Of a stretch of DNA of 54,930 nucleotides, positions 1-8,902 are shown piece by piece. The stretch's first letter is position 1. Every line of letters begins with the position of its first letter. The stretch lies in assembly GCA_018064455.1 (NCBI GenBank), contig JAGHVH010000005.1:1-54930 (forward strand). Direction: 5' to 3'. The position numbers and the translations under genes are program-made. The notes under the pieces are model-generated. The model was given only the letters and a program-made list of their open reading frames with translations. It did no database searches and had not been told where the DNA came from. The DNA comes from Candidatus Limimonas egerieequi. Lineage in GTDB: Bacteria; Bacillota; Clostridia; Oscillospirales; Acutalibacteraceae.

Positions 1-27
1 TCTGCCTTACCACTTGGCTATGGTGCC
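1..27 (-). tRNA. tRNA-Cys, 5' part only (cut by window edge)
   Basis: Read on the minus strand, this is the 5' acceptor strand, D-arm and start of the anticodon stem of a tRNA beginning GGCACCATAGCCAAGTGG. That start is typical of Firmicute tRNA-Cys. The anticodon lies outside the window, so the identity rests on the 5' half alone; Gln and Gly tRNAs are less good matches. It is the last visible gene of the tRNA operon. Confidence 0.65.
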
Positions 28-38
28 ATATAAAAAAA

Positions 39-114
39 TGGAGCGGATTACGGGGCTCGAACCCGCTACCTCCACCTTGGCAAGGTGGCGCTCTACCAGA
101 TGAGCTAAATCCGC
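39..114 (-). tRNA. tRNA-Gly (GCC)
   Basis: A full cloverleaf on the minus strand with anticodon GCC at 79-81, a GGTTCGAGCC T-arm and a 7-bp GCGGATT/AATCCGC acceptor stem. The discriminator base is U, as usual for bacterial tRNA-Gly. The terminal CCA is encoded (39-41). Confidence 0.96.
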
Positions 115-119
115 ATTTA

Positions 120-195
<76 letters not shown>

Positions 196-205
196 ATAAA
201 AAAAA

Positions 206-282
206 TGGCGACCCGGAACGGGCTCGAACCGTCGACCTCTAGCGTGACAGGCTAGCGTTCTAACCAGCTGAACTACCGGGCC
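206..282 (-). tRNA. tRNA-Asp (GTC)
   Basis: A full cloverleaf on the minus strand with anticodon GTC in a CTGTCAC loop, acceptor stem GGCCCGG, discriminator G and encoded CCA at 206-208. Confidence 0.96.
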
Positions 283-307
283 ATTTCCCCTCGCCATTTA
301 ATAAGGG

Positions 308-383
308 TGGTGGGAACAACAGGGCTCGAACCTGTGACCCCCTGCTTGTAAGGCAGGTGCTCTCCCAGCTGAGCTATGCTCCC
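308..383 (-). tRNA. tRNA-Val (TAC)
   Basis: The first gene of the tRNA operon. Anticodon TAC lies in a CTTACAA loop, the acceptor stem is GGGAGCA/TGTTCCC, the discriminator is A and CCA is encoded at 308-310. Its A73 discriminator and UAC anticodon match the candidate specifier (GUA) and T-box bulge base of the leader at 29.7-30.0 kb. Confidence 0.96.
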
Positions 384-414
384 ACACCGATATCGCGTAT
401 TCGCGACGTGTTAT

Positions 415-443
415 AATATACAACACATAAAGAAATATGTCAA
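415..443 (-). promoter_or_regulatory. Promoter of the tRNA operon
   Basis: On the minus strand a perfect -35 TTGACA (438-443) and a -10 TATATT (415-420) are separated by 17 bp, about 30 bp upstream of tRNA-Val. This is a strong sigma-A type promoter, as expected for stable RNA. Confidence 0.85.
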
Positions 444-462
444 GCGATTTTTTATAAAAAAA

Positions 463-1344
463 TCAAGCTTTCGATGAGTTCAAAATGTGTGTTATATCCG
501 CCCTTGTAAAAGTGTATTTCTTATCACAGAAATGACAGCATACTTCTGTTGTCTCATCCTCTAAAAGATTACGTAGCTCCTCTTCTCCCATACTTATCAA
601 AGCCTTCTCTACACGAGACTTGGAACAATTACATTTATATTCCGTCTCGCTCTCATCAAGGAGGTCAAGTTCAAACTCTGGGAGTACCTTGCGACAGATC
701 TCCTCTGGAGTCAAACCATCAACAAGCATCTTGGTTACTGCAGGAATATCAGAAAGTCCTGCCTCTACTTTATCAATAGTATCATCTGTTGCAGTTGGAA
801 GGAGCTGGATGATAAATCCACCAGCTGTGATAATCTCCTCTGACTTTGGAGCGCAGAGCACGCCAAGTGCAACAACAGATGGAAGTTGCTCAGACTTGGC
901 AAAGTAATTTGTCAAATCCTCTGCTATCTCACCAGAGATAATTGGCACCTGGCCAATGTATGGTTCCTTGAGTCCCAAATCCTTCATAACTGTGAGCGAG
1001 CCATCGTGTCCAACGGCAGCTGCCACATCGAGTTTGCCAAGATTATTAAGAGGTAAAGAAACGCGTGGGTCACTAATATACCCACGCACGTTTCCGTTAT
1101 AATCTGAAACAGCAATAATCGCACCGGCAGGGCCGTCACCATTGAGGCGAAGAGTAATTGAATTATTCTCGCCCTTGAGTGTAGAGCCCATAAGTGACGC
1201 ACCTGTAAGGAGGCGTCCTAGTGCTGCTGAGCAAACATTGGTTGTGTTATGAATTCTGTGAGCCTCACGAACTATATCAGTTGAATCTGTAGCGATGACG
1301 GTAAGGTCACCCTCAGTTGATATCAGTCGTACAACCTTGCTCAT
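463..1344 (-). CDS. hslO: Hsp33 redox-regulated holdase chaperone
   Basis: A 293-residue Hsp33 protein of normal length. In this family, oxidation of a zinc-bound cysteine cluster unfolds a linker and turns the cytosolic protein into a holdase that protects unfolding proteins during oxidative stress. The four zinc cysteines are visible near the C-terminus as C-x-C (about 238 and 240) and C-H-F-C (about 270-273). The N-terminal domain starts with the usual MSKVVRLISTEGDL-type strand. The start overlaps the stop of yerC by 4 bp (ATGA), so the two genes are translationally coupled. No clear terminator is seen before the tRNA operon promoter. Confidence 0.95.
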   Translation of the reverse strand: MSKVVRLISTEGDLTVIATDSTDIVREAHRIHNTTNVCSAALGRLLTGASLMGSTLKGENNSITLRLNGDGPAGAIIAVSDYNGNVRGYISDPRVSLPLNNLGKLDVAAAVGHDGSLTVMKDLGLKEPYIGQVPIISGEIAEDLTNYFAKSEQLPSVVALGVLCAPKSEEIITAGGFIIQLLPTATDDTIDKVEAGLSDIPAVTKMLVDGLTPEEICRKVLPEFELDLLDESETEYKCNCSKSRVEKALISMGEEELRNLLEDETTEVCCHFCDKKYTFTRADITHILNSSKA

Positions 1345-1643
1345 TTTTGTTCCTTCTTTTCGAGTCTTTCAAAAATATCGTCATAACCGCCTGCGCCATA
1401 AGAGAGTGAGCGGTTTACACGAGAAATAGTTGCAGTAGAGGCACCTGTCTTTGCAACGATGTCAGAGTATACACAGTGCTGTGTGAGCATCTTTGCAACA
1501 ACAATCCTCTGTGAGAGTGATTTAAGCTCATTTACTGTGCATAAATCCTCAAAGAACTTTGCAGCTTCTTCTTTATCCTTGAGTTCAAGTACAGCGTCAT
1601 ACAAGAACTCTATGCTTTCATCATTTAATCCCTTTAAAGCCAT
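1341..1643 (-). CDS. yerC: YerC/TrpR-like DNA-binding protein
   Basis: A 100-residue protein of the YerC/YecD family (TrpR superfamily). It has the expected N-terminal helices and a helix-turn-helix around residues 60-85 containing TGASTATISRVNRSL. Members are small putative transcriptional regulators found next to housekeeping genes in Firmicutes; their effector is not firmly known. It is the first gene of a two-gene operon with hslO. The upstream region carries several ACTTTAA/TTAAAGT half-sites around its promoter, which would fit autoregulation, though that is an inference. Confidence 0.88.
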   Translation of the reverse strand: MALKGLNDESIEFLYDAVLELKDKEEAAKFFEDLCTVNELKSLSQRIVVAKMLTQHCVYSDIVAKTGASTATISRVNRSLSYGAGGYDDIFERLEKKEQK

Positions 1644-1654
1644 AATTATACCTC

Positions 1655-1725
1655 ACTTTAATACTTCGTAGTTTTAAAGTATGAAAATTATACCACTAAC
1701 TTATCACGTGTTAAAGTGTTAAAGT
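1655..1725 (-). promoter_or_regulatory. yerC promoter with repeated TTAAAGT half-sites
   Basis: On the minus strand there is a -10 TATAAT (1687-1692) with a weaker -35 TTAACA (1709-1714, 16-bp spacer). Heptamer half-sites TTAAAGT/ACTTTAA lie at 1655-1661, 1674-1680, 1711-1717 and 1719-1725. The first two form an imperfect inverted repeat (ACTTTAAtACT / AGTtTTAAAGT) just downstream of the -10, and the last two overlap the -35. This layout suggests a repressor operator. Confidence 0.5.
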
Positions 1726-1747
1726 AAACAAGTTTAATACAACTTTT

Positions 1748-2386
1748 TTATTTCTTTACTACAATTTTTACTTTGAGTGGTGCTTTAACCGGTGCTTCAA
1801 GTTTGCCAGCCTCAGCCTTTTGGATGTAGTTTCTAACGTCCTCCGCACCCTCACCCTTAACGGATGAGAAAGGTACAATTGCGATAGGATTAAACTCGTC
1901 TATGATTTCGTGGTGCATTTTAAGGCACTCGCTGTACTCAGTCTTGTTGAGTTTATCCGATTTAGTAAGAGCTACGATGTATGGCATACCAACCTGTGAG
2001 AGGAAATCAAGCATCTGCATATCATCCTCTGTTGGCTTGTGCCTCATATCGATAAGCTGTACTACAAGACGGATATCTCTGTCTGACTGGAAGTACTGCT
2101 CAATCATCTGACCCCAACGGTTGCGCTCATCAAAGCTGTGCTTTGCATAGCCATAACCAGGCAAGTCAACAAGTCTTGCCGTGTCAGATTTATAAAAATT
2201 AATTGTAATAGTCTTGCCAGGTTGAGAACTCACTCTGGCAAGATTTTTTCTATTTAAGATTTTGTTGATGAGTGATGACTTGCCAACGTTTGATCTTCCT
2301 GAAAAAACTATCTCTGGCATTGTGCAAGCTGGGAGCTGTGCAAATGTGCCAGCGGACAACTCATAATCTACTTTGTTGAAATTCAT
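1748..2386 (-). CDS. engB: Ribosome biogenesis GTPase EngB (YsxC/YihA)
   Basis: A 212-residue TrmE-Era-EngA-EngB family GTPase needed for 50S subunit assembly. Visible motifs are the G1 P-loop GRSNVGKSSLINKI (about residues 31-44), G3 DLPGYGYAKH and G4 TKSD (about 141-144). The basic C-terminal tail ends in KVKIVVKK. The start codon overlaps the lon stop by 4 bp (ATGA), so it is the last gene of the tig-clpP-clpX-lon-engB run, a gene order common in Clostridia. Confidence 0.96.
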   Translation of the reverse strand: MNFNKVDYELSAGTFAQLPACTMPEIVFSGRSNVGKSSLINKILNRKNLARVSSQPGKTITINFYKSDTARLVDLPGYGYAKHSFDERNRWGQMIEQYFQSDRDIRLVVQLIDMRHKPTEDDMQMLDFLSQVGMPYIVALTKSDKLNKTEYSECLKMHHEIIDEFNPIAIVPFSSVKGEGAEDVRNYIQKAEAGKLEAPVKAPLKVKIVVKK

Positions 2387-4704
2387 AGTAGCGCCACCTT
2401 AAATACTTCCTCTAAAGTTGAGACTGGAATGAATTCTATGTTTTCTTTTACTACATCAATGACATCCTTCAAATCAGGGACATTGTCCTTTGGTATCAGG
2501 ACCGTCTTGATACCAGCCTTGTAGGCTGCCATTGTCTTTTCACGAAGTCCACCAATTGGGAGCACCTTGCCAGTGAGTGACACCTCACCTGTCATAGCAA
2601 CATCTCCTCTTACTGGGCGCTTTGTAAGCGCAGAGAGGAGTGCAGTTGTCATTGTGACACCGGCAGATGGACCATCCTTTGGTGTTGCACCCTCTGGGAC
2701 ATGGATATGGATATCGAGTGTCTCATAGAAGGATTCATCAATTTTATACTTCTTGGCATTTGTACGGATGAAGCTGAGTGCTATGTGAGCAGACTCCTTC
2801 ATTACATCACCAAGGGAACCAGTAAGTTCAAGGTTGCCCTTGCCCTGCATTAGAGATGCCTCAACTTTGAGCATCTCGCCACCGACCTCAGTCCAAGCAA
2901 GTCCGTTTACTACGCCAACCTCATTTTTAAGTTTAACTTTGTCTTTAAACTTTGGTGCGCCAAGTATTGCTTCAAGTTCCTTTGCACCGACATAGTTGCT
3001 TGTTGCTTTCTTGGTAACGATATTGTACGCAGCATTCCTTGAAATCTTGTCAATCTTACGCTCAAGTTCACGAACTCCAGCCTCTCTTGTATATGACGCA
3101 ATTATCTCTTTTATAGCGGAATCACGTACTTTCAAGGCATCTTTTTCAATGCCGTGACGAGCCATTGATTTAGGCACTAAATGCTTCTTTGCTATCTGGA
3201 ATTTCTCCTCTGCAGTGTAGCTGTAAAGGTCTATTACTTCCATCCTGTCAAGAAGTGCCTTAGGTATGTTGTTTTTGTCGTTTGCGGTGGTGATAAACAG
3301 GACATTTGATAAATCAAATGGAATCTCTACAAAATGGTCGACAAAAGCCTTGTTTTGCTCTGGGTCCAAGACCTCGAGCATAGCGGAAGCTGGGTCGCCT
3401 TTGATATCAGCAGCCATCTTGTCAATCTCATCAAAGAGGATGAGAGGGTTGCGGGAACCCGCATCAGAGATGGCGTTTATTACACGGCCAGGCATGGAAC
3501 CGATATAGGTTCGCCTGTGGCCGCGTATCTCGGCCTCATCATGAATACCGCCAAGGGAAACCCTGGCGTAGTTTCGTCCCATAGCCTTTGCAAGGGACTG
3601 AGCAATAGATGTCTTGCCAACGCCCGGAGGGCCTGCAAGACAGATAATCTGTCCCTTGACATCAGGCTTGAGCTGTCTTACAGCAAGGAGTTCTATGATG
3701 CGGTCCTTGACCTCATCAAGGCCATAGTGGTCCGCATCGAGCACTCTCCTTGCGTGAACAAGGTCAAGCTTGTCACGTGTCTCAACATCCCATGGGAGGC
3801 CGAGCACTGTATCAAGATAGTTCCTTGAGACTGTTGCTTCCGCAGGTGAGCCATTGCCCATCTTTTGAAGCCTGCTGCACTCACGAAGGAGTTTCTCACG
3901 TGACTTAGAACTGATGTGCTCTATTGAATTAATCTTTTGACGATATATATCTATCTCGTCAGCAGAGCCCTCTCCATCGAGTTCCTCAGAGAGTGCCCTT
4001 ATCTGTTCGCGAAGGTAGTATTCACGTTGATTGTCATCAACTGCGCGCTCTACCTTTGCGGCAATCTTATCCTCAAGTTCCATCATCTGGATCTCTGATG
4101 ACAAAACCTCACACATCTTTTCAAGACGTGTGATTGGATGCTGTTCATCAAGTATCTTTTGCTTTTCAGCAAAAGGAATAGAGATTACTGATGCGATGTA
4201 GTCCGCAATTGCGCCTGGATTTTCATCGGCAATTACGCGAAGCATCACATCAGGTGACATCTTTGGAGTGAAGCGTGAGTATTCATCAAATATCTCACGT
4301 GCCTTGCGGATAAGCGCATCTACGTACTCCTGTCGGTTCTTAGCGTAACCCTTTTCTGGCTTGCGCTCTACAAGTGCATAGAGGCATGTGTCATCCTCTA
4401 CGCCACGCTTGAGCGTTGCGCGGCAGTCGCCCTCAACAATTACCCTTATATGGTTTGTCTCAGGTAAACCGATAATTTGGCGTACACGAACAAGGACGCC
4501 CATTTTATAGACGTCCTTAAATGTCGGTTCTTCAATTGCGCTATCCTTTTGAGTGACGAGGAACAACTCGTCACCTCTGTCCATAGCTTCCTTAACAGCG
4601 GCAATTGAACGCTCTCTTGCCGCGTCAAAATGAAGCATCATTCCTGGGAATACAACAAGTCCACGAAGTGCGACTGTTGGGACTAAAATCATATTATCTT
4701 CCAT
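2383..4704 (-). CDS. lon: ATP-dependent protease La (Lon)
   Basis: A full-length 773-residue Lon. It has an N-terminal substrate-binding LON domain starting PTVALRGLVVFPGM and a central coiled region. The AAA+ module carries Walker A GPPGVGKTS (about 357-365) and Walker B ILFDEID. The C-terminal serine/lysine protease domain has PKDGPSAGVT with the catalytic Ser (about 676), and the catalytic Lys lies some 40 residues later near GGLREKTMAA. Lon degrades misfolded and regulatory proteins in the cytosol. The gene starts 8 bp after clpX ends. A second in-frame ATG lies five codons in, but homologs support the longer start only weakly. Confidence 0.97.
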   Translation of the reverse strand: MEDNMILVPTVALRGLVVFPGMMLHFDAARERSIAAVKEAMDRGDELFLVTQKDSAIEEPTFKDVYKMGVLVRVRQIIGLPETNHIRVIVEGDCRATLKRGVEDDTCLYALVERKPEKGYAKNRQEYVDALIRKAREIFDEYSRFTPKMSPDVMLRVIADENPGAIADYIASVISIPFAEKQKILDEQHPITRLEKMCEVLSSEIQMMELEDKIAAKVERAVDDNQREYYLREQIRALSEELDGEGSADEIDIYRQKINSIEHISSKSREKLLRECSRLQKMGNGSPAEATVSRNYLDTVLGLPWDVETRDKLDLVHARRVLDADHYGLDEVKDRIIELLAVRQLKPDVKGQIICLAGPPGVGKTSIAQSLAKAMGRNYARVSLGGIHDEAEIRGHRRTYIGSMPGRVINAISDAGSRNPLILFDEIDKMAADIKGDPASAMLEVLDPEQNKAFVDHFVEIPFDLSNVLFITTANDKNNIPKALLDRMEVIDLYSYTAEEKFQIAKKHLVPKSMARHGIEKDALKVRDSAIKEIIASYTREAGVRELERKIDKISRNAAYNIVTKKATSNYVGAKELEAILGAPKFKDKVKLKNEVGVVNGLAWTEVGGEMLKVEASLMQGKGNLELTGSLGDVMKESAHIALSFIRTNAKKYKIDESFYETLDIHIHVPEGATPKDGPSAGVTMTTALLSALTKRPVRGDVAMTGEVSLTGKVLPIGGLREKTMAAYKAGIKTVLIPKDNVPDLKDVIDVVKENIEFIPVSTLEEVFKVALL

Positions 4705-4712
4705 AACAATCC

Positions 4713-6011
4713 CTATGCGCGTTTTTTACTATCCGCCGTGCCATCTATGAGGAGTGGCTCAGGTGGTTTTTTATTTGCGTTACGAACAATCTTTGGTTCC
4801 TCTTCACCAAGAACTGCAGCCTTTGTAATAACAATCTTCTCAATCTTGAAATCAGATGGAGACTCGAACATTACTGGCTGAAGCACGCGCTCCATAACGC
4901 CACGAAGGCCACGAGCGCCCGTCTTCTTCTCGAGTGTTTCCTTAGCGATAGCAGTGAGCGCCTCATCATCTATCTCAAGCTCAACACCGTCCATCTTAAA
5001 GAGTTCAACGTACTGCTTTAAGAGTGAGTTCTTTGGTTCCTTGAGGATTTTAACAAGAGCTTCTTCATCAAGGTCTGTAAGTGCTGTAATTACAGGAATA
5101 CGACCAACGATTTCAGGAATAAGACCATACTTTACAAGGTCCTGAGGAATTACCTTGGCCATAGCCTCGGAGAGATCCATTTCCTTCTTGCTCTTTATAT
5201 CTGCGCCGAAGCCAAGTGAACCCTGGCTCTCACGCTTTTCAACTATCTTTTCAATGCCATCAAATGCGCCACCACAGATAAAGAGGATGTCCTTAGTATC
5301 AACCTGGATGAACTCCTGCTGTGGATGCTTACGGCCACCCTGTGGAGGTACGTTTGATACAGTACCTTCGAGAATCTTAAGAAGCGCTTGCTGAACACCC
5401 TCACCTGATACATCACGTGTGATAGATGGGTTTTCAGACTTACGGCCTATCTTGTCAATCTCGTCAACATAGATGATACCGCGCTCTGCCTTTTCAACAT
5501 CAAAGTCAGCAGCCTGGATAAGGCGAAGAAGGATGTTCTCAACATCCTCACCAACATAGCCTGCCTCAGTAAGAGTTGTTGCGTCAGCAATAGCGAATGG
5601 TACATCAAGCATACGGGCAAGTGTCTGAGCAAGCATAGTCTTGCCTACACCAGTAGGTCCAAGGAGCAAGACGTTGCTCTTTTGGAGTTCTACGCCTACT
5701 GAGTCGCCGTAGAAGATGCGTTTATAATGGTTGTAAACTGCAACAGAAAGCGCAATCTTTGCTGCGTCCTGGCCGATTACATATTCATCCAAAACCTTCT
5801 TAATCTCCTGTGGCTTTGGAAGTGGTTTACCACTGTTTGGCATATGTGCCTTATGCTTTGGTCCGTCATCCTCGAGGAGTGCATCAGCACAGAGTTCAAC
5901 GCACTCATCACAGATGAATACGCCAGGACCAGCAATTAGTTTATATACCTCGTCCTGTGTCCTACCACAGAACGCGCAATGTACCTGCTTTGGGTCATTG
6001 ATCTTTGCCAT
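4713..6011 (-). CDS. clpX: ClpX, unfoldase subunit of ClpXP
   Basis: A 432-residue AAA+ unfoldase that feeds substrates to ClpP. The N-terminal zinc domain has C-A-F-C and C-D-E-C pairs (about residues 17-40). Walker A is [10 protein letters not shown], the pore-1 loop GYVG follows, and Walker B is [11 protein letters not shown] sensor-2 arginine region occurs near [13 protein letters not shown]. The length is normal and the ribosome site (AGAGGTG) is well placed. It lies directly downstream of clpP, as in most Clostridia. Confidence 0.97.
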   Translation of the reverse strand: MAKINDPKQVHCAFCGRTQDEVYKLIAGPGVFICDECVELCADALLEDDGPKHKAHMPNSGKPLPKPQEIKKVLDEYVIGQDAAKIALSVAVYNHYKRIFYGDSVGVELQKSNVLLLGPTGVGKTMLAQTLARMLDVPFAIADATTLTEAGYVGEDVENILLRLIQAADFDVEKAERGIIYVDEIDKIGRKSENPSITRDVSGEGVQQALLKILEGTVSNVPPQGGRKHPQQEFIQVDTKDILFICGGAFDGIEKIVEKRESQGSLGFGADIKSKKEMDLSEAMAKVIPQDLVKYGLIPEIVGRIPVITALTDLDEEALVKILKEPKNSLLKQYVELFKMDGVELEIDDEALTAIAKETLEKKTGARGLRGVMERVLQPVMFESPSDFKIEKIVITKAAVLGEEEPKIVRNANKKPPEPLLIDGTADSKKRA

Positions 6012-6022
6012 TTTGGCACCTC

Positions 6023-6616
6023 TTATCTCTTTGAAATAACCTTGTCGATGAGGCCGTATTCAAGAGCCTCTTCAGCTGTCATGTAGTTATCACGCTCTGT
6101 ATCAAGAGCAATCTGCTCAAGTGTCTTGCCTGTGTTCTCAGCAAGGATACGGTTGAGCTTTTCGCGAGTCTTGATGATATTGTCAGCAACGATTTTAATC
6201 TCTGTTGCCTGACCTGTTACACCGTGCTCACCGCCGATAAGTGGCTGGTGAATAAGGATTTCTGAATTAGGGAGAGCAAAACGCTTGCCCTTTGCACCTG
6301 CTGAGAGGAGGAAAGCACCCATAGATGCTGCCATACCTACGCAGATTGTTGATACATCACACTTGATGTAATTCATTGTGTCGTAAATAGCGAAACCAGA
6401 TGAGATTGATCCACCTGGGCTGTTGATATAGAGGCTGATGTCCTTCTCAGCATCCTGGCCCTCAAGATAGAGGAGCTGTGCTACTACAAGGCTAGCTGTC
6501 TGGTCATTAACCTGATCTGATAAAACGATAATTCTGTCTTCAAGTAAACGTGAGAAAATGTCATACTGACGTTCACCACGATTTGTCTGTTCGATAACGT
6601 ATGGTACGAGTGCCAT
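6023..6616 (-). CDS. clpP: ClpP serine protease subunit
   Basis: ClpP of 197 residues beginning [10 protein letters not shown]. The reading frame extends another 20 codons upstream, but those codons run through a terminator-like hairpin; the ATG at 6616 has an AAGGAGGTC ribosome site 7 bp away and matches the family start. The catalytic triad is visible as Ser98 (GMAASMG), His123 (LIHQPL) and Asp172 (LDTERD). It forms the tetradecameric chamber of ClpXP. Confidence 0.96.
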   Translation of the reverse strand: MALVPYVIEQTNRGERQYDIFSRLLEDRIIVLSDQVNDQTASLVVAQLLYLEGQDAEKDISLYINSPGGSISSGFAIYDTMNYIKCDVSTICVGMAASMGAFLLSAGAKGKRFALPNSEILIHQPLIGGEHGVTGQATEIKIVADNIIKTREKLNRILAENTGKTLEQIALDTERDNYMTAEEALEYGLIDKVISKR

Positions 6617-6631
6617 AATAGACCTCCTTAT

Positions 6632-6665
6632 AAAAATGGGCGACGGAGGCGGAGCCCCCATCGCC
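6632..6665 (-). terminator. Hairpin with T-run between tig and clpP (attenuator-like)
   Basis: The minus strand reads GGCGATGGGGGC-TCC-GCCTCCGTCGCC (6639-6665, 12-bp stem with two G-T pairs), followed by CATTTTTAT. It sits in the 60-bp gap between tig and clpP. Because clpP and clpX follow directly, it may terminate only part of the transcripts and set a tig:clpP ratio. Confidence 0.7.
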
Positions 6666-6676
6666 TTAAACTTCAA

Positions 6677-8101
6677 TTATTTATCTGCTTTCTTTGCTGG
6701 GGCTTTTTTTGCAGGAGCTTTCTTAGCAGCTGGTTTCTTCTCAGCATCATCAGCCTTCTTTGCTGGAGCCTTCTTTGCTGCTGGCTTCTTCTCTTCAGCG
6801 TCAGCCTTCTTAGCAGCTGGCTTTGCGTCAGCCTTTGCAGCAGCCTTAACGATATCAAGAGCCTTAGCGCCTCTCATATCCTTCTTCATATCTTCTGCTG
6901 GGAAAGCATTCTCAACTACGCTAAGTTCTACTTCGTACATCTTAGCCATCTCTTCATAGCGAGCCTTGATGTCCTCATCAGAAACTTCTACCTTCTCAAG
7001 CTCAGCGATCTTGTCGAGTGCAAGCTGGCACTTAACCTGTGTCTCTGAACGCTCTCTGAACTGCTTCTTCAAATCATCAATTGTTGTACCTGTGTACTGG
7101 AGATACATATCTGGGTCCATACCAGCCTGCTGAATCTGGTATGCGAAGTTCTGAACTGCCTCATCTGTTGCACGCTCATACATGCACTCTGGGATTTCAC
7201 CCTTAACGAGTTTAGCAAGTTCCTCAGCGATAGCCTGCTCAAAGTCAGCCTCAACCTGCTGAGCCTTCTTGTCCTCAAGGTCCTTCTTGATGTCAGCCTT
7301 GAGTTCCTTCAATGTGTCATATTCTGAAACGTCCTTTGCAAACTCATCATCGAGTGCTGGGAGTTCCTTTTCCTTAACTGAACGAAGCTTGATTGCGAAT
7401 ACAGCGTCCTTACCAGCGAGTTCCTCAGCATACTCCTCTGGGAACTTAACGTTGATGTCGAACTCATCGCCAACCTTGTGGCCGATGATCTGATCCTCAA
7501 AGCCTGGGATGAATGAACCAGAACCAATTTCAAGTTCATAGTCCTCTGCTTCGCCGCCGTCAAACTTAACGCCGTCAACTGAACCGCTAAAGTCGATAGT
7601 TGTCATATCACCCTTCTTAACCTTGCGGTCAACCTCAACGAAACGAGCTGAACGCTCGAGCATGTTGTTGAGTTCTGCATTAACATCTGCTGCAGAAACA
7701 GCAACTGATTCCTTAGCTACCTTGAGGCCCTTGTACTTGCCAAGTTCGATTTCAGGTTTCACTGTTACTTTGAATGTGAAAGTAACGCTGTCAGCGTTAA
7801 TCTCCTTAACGTCACCGTCAAATGGTGAATCAACTATTTCAAGACCTGCCTCTTTAATAGCAGCATCAACTGCATCTGGGAAAACAGCATCGATAGCATC
7901 GTTATACAAAACTTCTTCGCCACCGAAGAACTTTAAGATAACTGCCTTTGGAGCCTTACCCTTTCTAAAGCCAGGAATGTTAACTTCCTTCTTAAGTTTG
8001 TTATAAGCCTTGTCCTTAGCGTCAGCCCAAGCCTGACCGTCTACAGAAACCTCAAGCTCGTAAACGTTAGTTTCAATCTTGTTTGATGATTTTAAAGCCA
8101 T
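6677..8101 (-). CDS. tig: Trigger factor with lysine/alanine-rich C-terminal extension
   Basis: Trigger factor, the ribosome-tunnel chaperone with peptidyl-prolyl isomerase activity. The ribosome-binding signature GFRKGKAPK occurs at about residues 44-52. A FKBP-type PPIase domain covers roughly 160-240, and the helical arms follow. Typical proteins end near residue 420-430; this one has about 55 extra residues (420-474) made almost only of K, A, P, D and E in repeated AAKKAPAKK/EEKKPAAKK blocks, resembling histone H1-like tails. It heads the tig-clpP-clpX-lon-engB run. The upstream 90 bp is AT-rich with TATAAT- and TACAAT-like hexamers, but no convincing -35. Confidence 0.96.
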   Translation of the reverse strand: MALKSSNKIETNVYELEVSVDGQAWADAKDKAYNKLKKEVNIPGFRKGKAPKAVILKFFGGEEVLYNDAIDAVFPDAVDAAIKEAGLEIVDSPFDGDVKEINADSVTFTFKVTVKPEIELGKYKGLKVAKESVAVSAADVNAELNNMLERSARFVEVDRKVKKGDMTTIDFSGSVDGVKFDGGEAEDYELEIGSGSFIPGFEDQIIGHKVGDEFDINVKFPEEYAEELAGKDAVFAIKLRSVKEKELPALDDEFAKDVSEYDTLKELKADIKKDLEDKKAQQVEADFEQAIAEELAKLVKGEIPECMYERATDEAVQNFAYQIQQAGMDPDMYLQYTGTTIDDLKKQFRERSETQVKCQLALDKIAELEKVEVSDEDIKARYEEMAKMYEVELSVVENAFPAEDMKKDMRGAKALDIVKAAAKADAKPAAKKADAEEKKPAAKKAPAKKADDAEKKPAAKKAPAKKAPAKKADK

Positions 8102-8190
8102 TTTAAAGACTCTCCTTCTAGAACAATTATAATTGTATCATTTAAACTCGTATATTATAACAGAACATATTTTAATTTTCCACTACTTTT

Positions 8191-8880
8191 TTATTTACCG
8201 ATAAGTTTCGGAATAAACTCAAGTGAATCAGCAGAAACAAGGTCAAACTTTATGCCCTCATATGTTCCGCGAAAAGCGTAGTTTATAGCGTTGCCGTGAA
8301 GGTGTGCGTAGTAGCATTTTTTGACACCCGACTGAACTATCGCATCCATTATCTGGTCACAGACTCTGTCCTGTGTAATTGGCGGATAATGAAGGAACAA
8401 AATCGGCTCACCACCAAGCTCTTTTGCGGCATCTGTCGATGTCTTAATTCGACCGCATTCGCGGTTAATAACCTTCTCGCCAAGCTCACTATCATCGTCG
8501 TAAAACCAGCCTCTCGAGCCACAGATAGCGATGTCTCCCACACGGTATGCATTGTTAAAGAGGAACTTGATTGTCTTAAAGTCATTTCCCTCCAAAAAGG
8601 CATTCATTTTGGTCAATGTCTCCCACCAATAGTCGTGGTTGCCTTTGCCAATTATCTTGGTGCCTGGCAGGGAGTCAAGGAACGCCAAATCACGCGCAGC
8701 ATCAGTAAGTTTTAAGGCCCATGAAATGTCGCCCGGAATGACAACAGTGTCATCCGGGTCGACTATTTTTATCCAATTTTTCTCAAGGCGTTCCATGTAG
8801 TCCTGCCAACCGCCAAATATATCCATTGGCTTGTCGGCACCAAGACACAGGTGTGTATCGCCTATTGCGAAAAGGGCCAT
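8191..8880 (-). CDS. Predicted metallophosphohydrolase (calcineurin-like)
   Basis: A 229-residue calcineurin-like phosphoesterase of the COG1768 type. Metal-binding motifs are visible in order: GDTHLC near the N-terminus, IPGDISWAL (about 48-56), GKGNHDYWW (about 77-85) and HYPP near 163, with a final YYAHLHGN (about 189-196). These ligate two metal ions in the family. The natural substrate is unknown. It lies 22 bp downstream of thrC, at the end of the housekeeping operon. Confidence 0.85.
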   Translation of the reverse strand: MALFAIGDTHLCLGADKPMDIFGGWQDYMERLEKNWIKIVDPDDTVVIPGDISWALKLTDAARDLAFLDSLPGTKIIGKGNHDYWWETLTKMNAFLEGNDFKTIKFLFNNAYRVGDIAICGSRGWFYDDDSELGEKVINRECGRIKTSTDAAKELGGEPILFLHYPPITQDRVCDQIMDAIVQSGVKKCYYAHLHGNAINYAFRGTYEGIKFDLVSADSLEFIPKLIGK

Positions 8881-8902
8881 AAATAAAACCTCAATAAATT
8901 AA

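Noticed and set aside
3334-3828. 164-codon plus-strand frame opposite lon
   Set aside because: It lies entirely inside the conserved lon AAA+ region on the other strand, and shows no family resemblance.
6636-6959. Plus-strand frame rich in F, A and G opposite the tig tail
   Set aside because: It is the reverse complement of the Lys/Ala repeat codons of trigger factor; no ribosome site and the composition is explained by the tig tail.
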